DNA from: Flavobacteriaceae bacterium | GTDB lineage: Bacteria > Bacteroidota > Bacteroidia > Flavobacteriales > Weeksellaceae | Assembly (NCBI GenBank): GCA_031276535.1 | Contig: JAISMV010000054.1 | Location: 1-46,649, forward strand | Length of the DNA: 46,649 bases | Reading direction: 5' to 3' | In this document: one piece after another, positions 42,317-46,649 of the stretch | How positions within the stretch are numbered: position 1 is the stretch's first letter | How the letters are laid out: every line of letters starts with the position of its first letter | The notes under the pieces: generated by a model | Told to the model about the DNA's origin: nothing | The model's database searches: none | What the model saw: only the letters and a program-made list of their open reading frames with translations | Program-made: the position numbers and the translations under genes

Positions 42317-42506
42317 GAGCCTGTTTAAATTTTATTCAAATATTTATTTTAGGTTCTAATTATATTTTGCATTCTTTTTAAGCTCTTTTGAGTGTCTTTT
42401 TCACTTTTTCTTCTTGATTTAGCCCGCTAAATCTTCAAACAAAAAGCAAAAAATCCATCTCAAAAATAGCAATAAAAAATAATCGCAATAAAATTTAAAC
42501 AGGCTC
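42317..42506. repeat. MITE-like / IS-derived element, copy 1 (190 bp)
   Basis: GAGCCTGTTTAAATTTTATT...AATAAAATTTAAACAGGCTC: 20-bp perfect TIRs (25 bp counting flanking TTTTA/TAAAA). Internal palindrome GATTTAGC-cc-GCTAAATC at 42416-42433. No ORF of useful length. Confidence 0.88.
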
Positions 42507-42567
42507 TAAAATTAACGGATTGAATATTTATGATGAAGTTCAGAACATACCCGAAGAAATCATACAA

Positions 42568-42600
42568 AAAAGGCATCCGTATTTTTTGGATGCCTTTTTA
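42568..42600. terminator. Hairpin terminator, possibly bidirectional
   Basis: AAGGCATCC-gtatttttt-GGATGCCTT flanked by A and T runs. Confidence 0.75.
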
Positions 42601-42688
42601 CCTGTCATTTATCAATTTTGATCATCGATGGAAACGGTGCATTGATAAATTTGGTTCTGTCAGGTTTTGATAAATTCTTACTTATTAT

Positions 42689-44107
42689 TTATTGGGGAAC
42701 TTCCATAGAATTTTCATTTTTGTTTTTTCTGATGGCATATCCGACGAATCCGTACCACATCAGGTAAGCATAACAGAAAAGAGGCAGAATGAAGGCAACA
42801 TGGCTGTTGGTATAATCTGCTATCAAACCTTGCAATGGAGGTAGTAGGGCGCCTCCGAGAATCATCATCACCAATAAGGAAGAACCTTGTGAGGTATATT
42901 TTCCCAATCCGTTGATGGCAAGGGTAAAAATAGTCGGGAACATTATGGAATTAAATAGTCCTACTCCTAAAATAGTCCAAAGAGACAGGGTTCCGGTTGT
43001 GATCAGCATAATGAATATCAATGCCATGCTTGCTCCCGCAAAGTAACCTAAGGTTTTTGACGGAACAGAGCGGGCTGCGATAAACACTAAGTAATTCAAT
43101 GCTAAGAATAGAATAAAATACCGTACTTCGTTTATGGACACTCCTGTTATGGCGAAAATCAAAATAAAAGAAGCAATGGCTGCCACCGCCATTAAGGAAT
43201 ATTTTTTCGTTCTTTCCATGTCGCTCATGGATATAGCCCCCATGAAACGTCCTATCATTGCTCCTCCCCAATAAAAAGCGAGAAAAGATGCCGCTATTTC
43301 TTCCGATAATCCCTGAAATTCTTTCATATAAGCAACCAGATTACTTCCGATGGTAACTTCTCCTCCTACATAAAAGAAAATTCCTAACATTCCAAAAACC
43401 AAATGCGGATATTGAAGAGCTCCTGCCTTTTTTTCCAGTTTTTCTGAGGAGTCTTCCGTATTTCCGTTCGGGATCTTTGAGATGAAGATGACCACTGCCA
43501 GCAGCAGCAACACCACCGCTAAGAACAAATAAGGAATTTTCACCGCATTTGCCTGTACAACTTCGGATGCTTGTTCTGTGACAAAATATCTGAAAATAAA
43601 ATATCCCCCTATAACCGGTGCAATAGTCGTACCTAACGAATTAAACGCCTGAGAGAGATTTAAACGACTGGACGCCGTCTCCGATTTTCCTAATAGCGAG
43701 ACCAGCGGATTTGCTGCAATCTGCAAAAACGTAAACCCGCTTCCCAGCAGGAACAGTGCTAAAAGAAAAATTCCAAATTTCGGTGTACTGCTTCCTGCCT
43801 CTATAAAAAACAGCAAACAGGCAATGGCGGAAATTATCAGTCCGGCCATAACCGTATTTTTATAACCTATTTTCAAAATAGGGTCTCCGAATGTAGCCGA
43901 AACAATGAAATAGATCAAAGAGATAATAAAATACGCTAAGAAAAATGCTAATTGTACCAGATTTGCCTGAAAGTGAGTAAGTGAGAAAACTCCTTTTAGG
44001 AAAGGAATCAAAATATCATTCAGGCAGGTAATAAATCCCCACATGAAAAACAATGTGGTCAATGTAATCAGGGGAACCGTATAGTTCGTTGATTTTGTAG
44101 TATTCAT
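42689..44107 (-). CDS. Sugar MFS transporter (FucP / glucose-galactose porter-like)
   Basis: LFFMWGFITCLNDILIPFLKGVFSLTHFQANLVQLAFFLAYFI, QIAANPLVSLLG, SRLNLSQAFNSLGTTIAP. Confidence 0.93.
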   Translation of the reverse strand: MNTTKSTNYTVPLITLTTLFFMWGFITCLNDILIPFLKGVFSLTHFQANLVQLAFFLAYFIISLIYFIVSATFGDPILKIGYKNTVMAGLIISAIACLLFFIEAGSSTPKFGIFLLALFLLGSGFTFLQIAANPLVSLLGKSETASSRLNLSQAFNSLGTTIAPVIGGYFIFRYFVTEQASEVVQANAVKIPYLFLAVVLLLLAVVIFISKIPNGNTEDSSEKLEKKAGALQYPHLVFGMLGIFFYVGGEVTIGSNLVAYMKEFQGLSEEIAASFLAFYWGGAMIGRFMGAISMSDMERTKKYSLMAVAAIASFILIFAITGVSINEVRYFILFLALNYLVFIAARSVPSKTLGYFAGASMALIFIMLITTGTLSLWTILGVGLFNSIMFPTIFTLAINGLGKYTSQGSSLLVMMILGGALLPPLQGLIADYTNSHVAFILPLFCYAYLMWYGFVGYAIRKNKNENSMEVPQ

Positions 44108-44209
44108 AATAAAAGTGAATTTATAGGGTTAATAATTTATTTTCAGTTAGTTTCTGGTACAATAAGCATTCCGTTTTATTGTTACACATCATAAATCATG
44201 TTTTTTATT

Positions 44210-44998
44210 TTAAAAAATAACTGCTGCGAGCTGTACTCTTGCCATTTTATTGGAAGGGTTCCACATTGCCGTAGCTGAAACGGGTACTTTGTGTTCCCAT
44301 AAGGTAAAAGCACGCGATGTGGTTATGCCGACATTAACGATGTCAAAATCATGTTTTCCGTTTCCATACATATGGGAATTTCCTCCATATCCGATCCCTG
44401 CACCACAAAATACGTTCAGGTTTGTTTTTTTATCACGAATCAGAGGATAATTTAATTCCGCATAGGTGGAATATTTCTGGTCTCCTTTCAGGGTGCGGTC
44501 ATCTCCATAAATAGAGGTTCCGAATTCTATTTTTAACGGGGTTTGTTCCGAAAGTACATAATAACCTCTGAAATCAACTCTGTGACCGGTAGTGTGTGTG
44601 TCGTAATTCCATATATCTCCTGACAGATCGTCGCGGTCTTTTCCCGAATCACTGAAACAGTCCCAAAGTCCTACCATAAACCTTCCGGTATCGTACTTAA
44701 AGTAGTAGTCTATTTCATGCCAGGCATAATTTTTACCATCAGCATGTTCTTCTCCCGCCAATTCGGAACCGCCCCACACTCCAAGTATGAAATGATTTTG
44801 TTTGTCAAAAGCATAGTTGATGTCTACTGACGAAAAGAGTACATCAGCCCCTACTAAACCACGCCAGAGGTGATTGTTCTTTAATTCCAGACTTACGTTA
44901 AGTTTTTCTTTTTCCGGCAGAGGTTGTTCCTGAACTTCCTGAGCTTTTAAAAATAAGCCAAATAATGGCACCACGGTCAGTAATAATTTAGTGTTCAT
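44210..44998 (-). CDS. Putative outer-membrane beta-barrel protein
   Basis: Signal peptide MNTKLLLTVVPLFGLFLKAQE; alternating beta-strand-like segments (LELKNNHLWRGLVGADVLFSSVDINYAF), ending in aromatic AAVIF. ATG 44998 preferred over ORF start 45091. Confidence 0.7.
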   Translation of the reverse strand: MNTKLLLTVVPLFGLFLKAQEVQEQPLPEKEKLNVSLELKNNHLWRGLVGADVLFSSVDINYAFDKQNHFILGVWGGSELAGEEHADGKNYAWHEIDYYFKYDTGRFMVGLWDCFSDSGKDRDDLSGDIWNYDTHTTGHRVDFRGYYVLSEQTPLKIEFGTSIYGDDRTLKGDQKYSTYAELNYPLIRDKKTNLNVFCGAGIGYGGNSHMYGNGKHDFDIVNVGITTSRAFTLWEHKVPVSATAMWNPSNKMARVQLAAVIF

Positions 44999-45643
44999 CT
45001 TGATATTTGTTTTTTTAGTTAGTACAAATTTACTATCGTTTACTTTATTATCTGTTTCTTTAGCGGGCTCGAAGTGTATTATTTTTATCATAGTATTTTT
45101 AACTGATTATCAAATAATAGATTATGGTATTTAGAAATGAGATAAATCATGTAGATAATTCTTTTGCTTATACTTTAGGGTTTATGATATTTTTCAAACT
45201 CTTTTAAAAAATATCTCTGTGTTTCCTGCTCTAAAGTTCTATGTATGAATAATATATCGCATTGTGCTTTCTGAAACCGGGAAATACGATGACACAAGCG
45301 GATTTTACCTGCTCTTTTGCCGAAGATCAGTGAAACTTCCCGACATCCTGCTATTGTCAATTGTGATATAATCACCTAATATGATAAGGAAAATAAGAAA
45401 GATCTGTATGAAAAATATCTTATTATTTCTGTCATTACCGACTTGAAATGTGCCAATGTTCATCATGATATTTCCGCTTTCCCTCATTTCAATACGGATA
45501 AACAATTAATAACCAAATAATTATCAAATAGCTGGGTAAAAATCATCTACTTCATTTCTATTATTATTCCGAGTGTTATCCAATCTGATGTATCTTTGTA
45601 CGTATATAAGAACAATAATTATAAACTAAAAAACCTGAATCAT

Positions 45644-46501
45644 ATGATTTTATTAGCAGACTCCGGAGCCACTAAGGCAGACTGGGTTGCCATTGATAAA
45701 GATGGAAACCGTTTATTTTCTTCTCAAACCAAAGGATTAAGCCCTGAAGCCATAGGGAAAGAAGAAATGATAAAAAGAATGGGTGAGCGTTTTGATCTTG
45801 CTCAGAATAGGGATAAAGTAAATAAAGTGTTTTTTTATGGCGCAGGGTGCGGAACCAATACATTGAAATCGATTGCCCGCTCTGCCTTAAAAGAATTCTT
45901 CTTTAATGCGGAGGAAATTGTCGCAGAAGAAGACACCTATGGTGCCGTATACGCTACTACTCCTCCCGGGACACAGGCTATTGTTTGCATTTTGGGAACA
46001 GGATCCAACTGTAGTTACTACGATGGTGAAATTCTTCATCAAAAGGTATCGTCTTTAGGATATTTATTGATGGATGACTGTAGCGGAAACAAACTGGGAG
46101 CAGACCTGATCCGGGCTTATTACTTCAAAAGCCTTCCTGAGGAACTTTCTGAAAAATTGGAAAAAGAATACGTTATGGATGCCGATGAAATAAAGCTGAA
46201 TCTGTATAAAAAGCCTAATCCTAATGCGTATCTTGCCACTTTTGCAAAATTTATCATACAGAATAAAGATCATGAGTTTATCCAAAAAATAATTCAGGCA
46301 CAAATGCAGAATTTCATTGATCATTACATCAAGCAATATGAAAACTGTAACAAGGTGCCTATTAATTTTAATGGATCTATTGCCTTTTATTTAAAAGATG
46401 AGCTGGAAAAGAAATTATCGGAAAACGGCTTAAAAATGGGAATAGCCCTGCGGCGTCCTATTGATGGTCTTATTGATTACATCTATAAGCATAAACTTTA
46501 A
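45644..46501 (+). CDS. BadF/BadG/BcrA/BcrD ATPase family; probable N-acetylglucosamine kinase-like
   Basis: MILLADSGATKADWVAIDKDGNR, FFYGAGCGTN, EDTYGAVYAT, CILGTGSNCSYYDGE, GSIAFYL. TATCTTTG box at 45591-45598 excludes the upstream TTG start. Confidence 0.85.
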   Translation: MILLADSGATKADWVAIDKDGNRLFSSQTKGLSPEAIGKEEMIKRMGERFDLAQNRDKVNKVFFYGAGCGTNTLKSIARSALKEFFFNAEEIVAEEDTYGAVYATTPPGTQAIVCILGTGSNCSYYDGEILHQKVSSLGYLLMDDCSGNKLGADLIRAYYFKSLPEELSEKLEKEYVMDADEIKLNLYKKPNPNAYLATFAKFIIQNKDHEFIQKIIQAQMQNFIDHYIKQYENCNKVPINFNGSIAFYLKDELEKKLSENGLKMGIALRRPIDGLIDYIYKHKL

Positions 46502-46533
46502 TTTTCGTTTTGAACGAAAAAGGTCTTGCTTAA

Positions 46534-46649
46534 GAGCCTGTTTAAATTTTATTCAACTATTTATTTTTAGGTTCTAATTATATTTTGCATTCTTTTTAAG
46601 CTCTTTTGAGCGTCTTTTTCACTTTTTCTTTTTGATTTAGCCCGCTAAA
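46534..46649. repeat. Second copy (partial, cut by window edge) of the GAGCCTGTTTAAATTTTATT element
   Basis: 116 bp aligned to 42317-42431 with only a few substitutions and one 1-bp insertion; same orientation. Confidence 0.88.

Overview
The window looks like an AT-rich Bacteroidota/Flavobacteriia-type chromosome segment. The main clues are TAnnTTTG -7 promoter boxes, a T9SS-type C-terminal domain, type III glutamine synthetase and no CCA encoded on the tRNA. Most of it is housekeeping: uvrC, two tandem PPK2 genes, a PDH E1-beta gene, clpX, recG, a LolD-like ABC ATPase, lepA, a YeiH-type transporter, purN, clpB, an ABC-F gene, TauE plus DUF1634, a FUSC protein, an acyltransferase, manA, clpC, a three-gene glycosyltransferase/acetyltransferase operon, a split ThrE-type exporter, tRNA-Met, GSIII, a sugar MFS transporter, an outer-membrane protein and a BadF-type kinase. 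There is no CRISPR array, and no transposase gene, rRNA or defence island that I can recognise. The less ordinary signals are: (i) a putative T9SS surface protein followed by an 88-aa protein with a PID + TM + basic C-terminus resembling an exosortase-type sorting signal; (ii) a 190-bp MITE-like element with 20-bp perfect TIRs and a second, truncated direct copy at the right edge, bracketing a sugar-uptake block; (iii) a hairpin-rich repeat with compensatory arm changes at the left edge; (iv) palindromes inside the promoters of two sulfur-type exporter genes; (v) a duplicated motif spaced exactly 42 bp upstream of clpB; and (vi) several GC-richer structured intergenic islands. All functional calls were made by eye from the translations. 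No database search was run.
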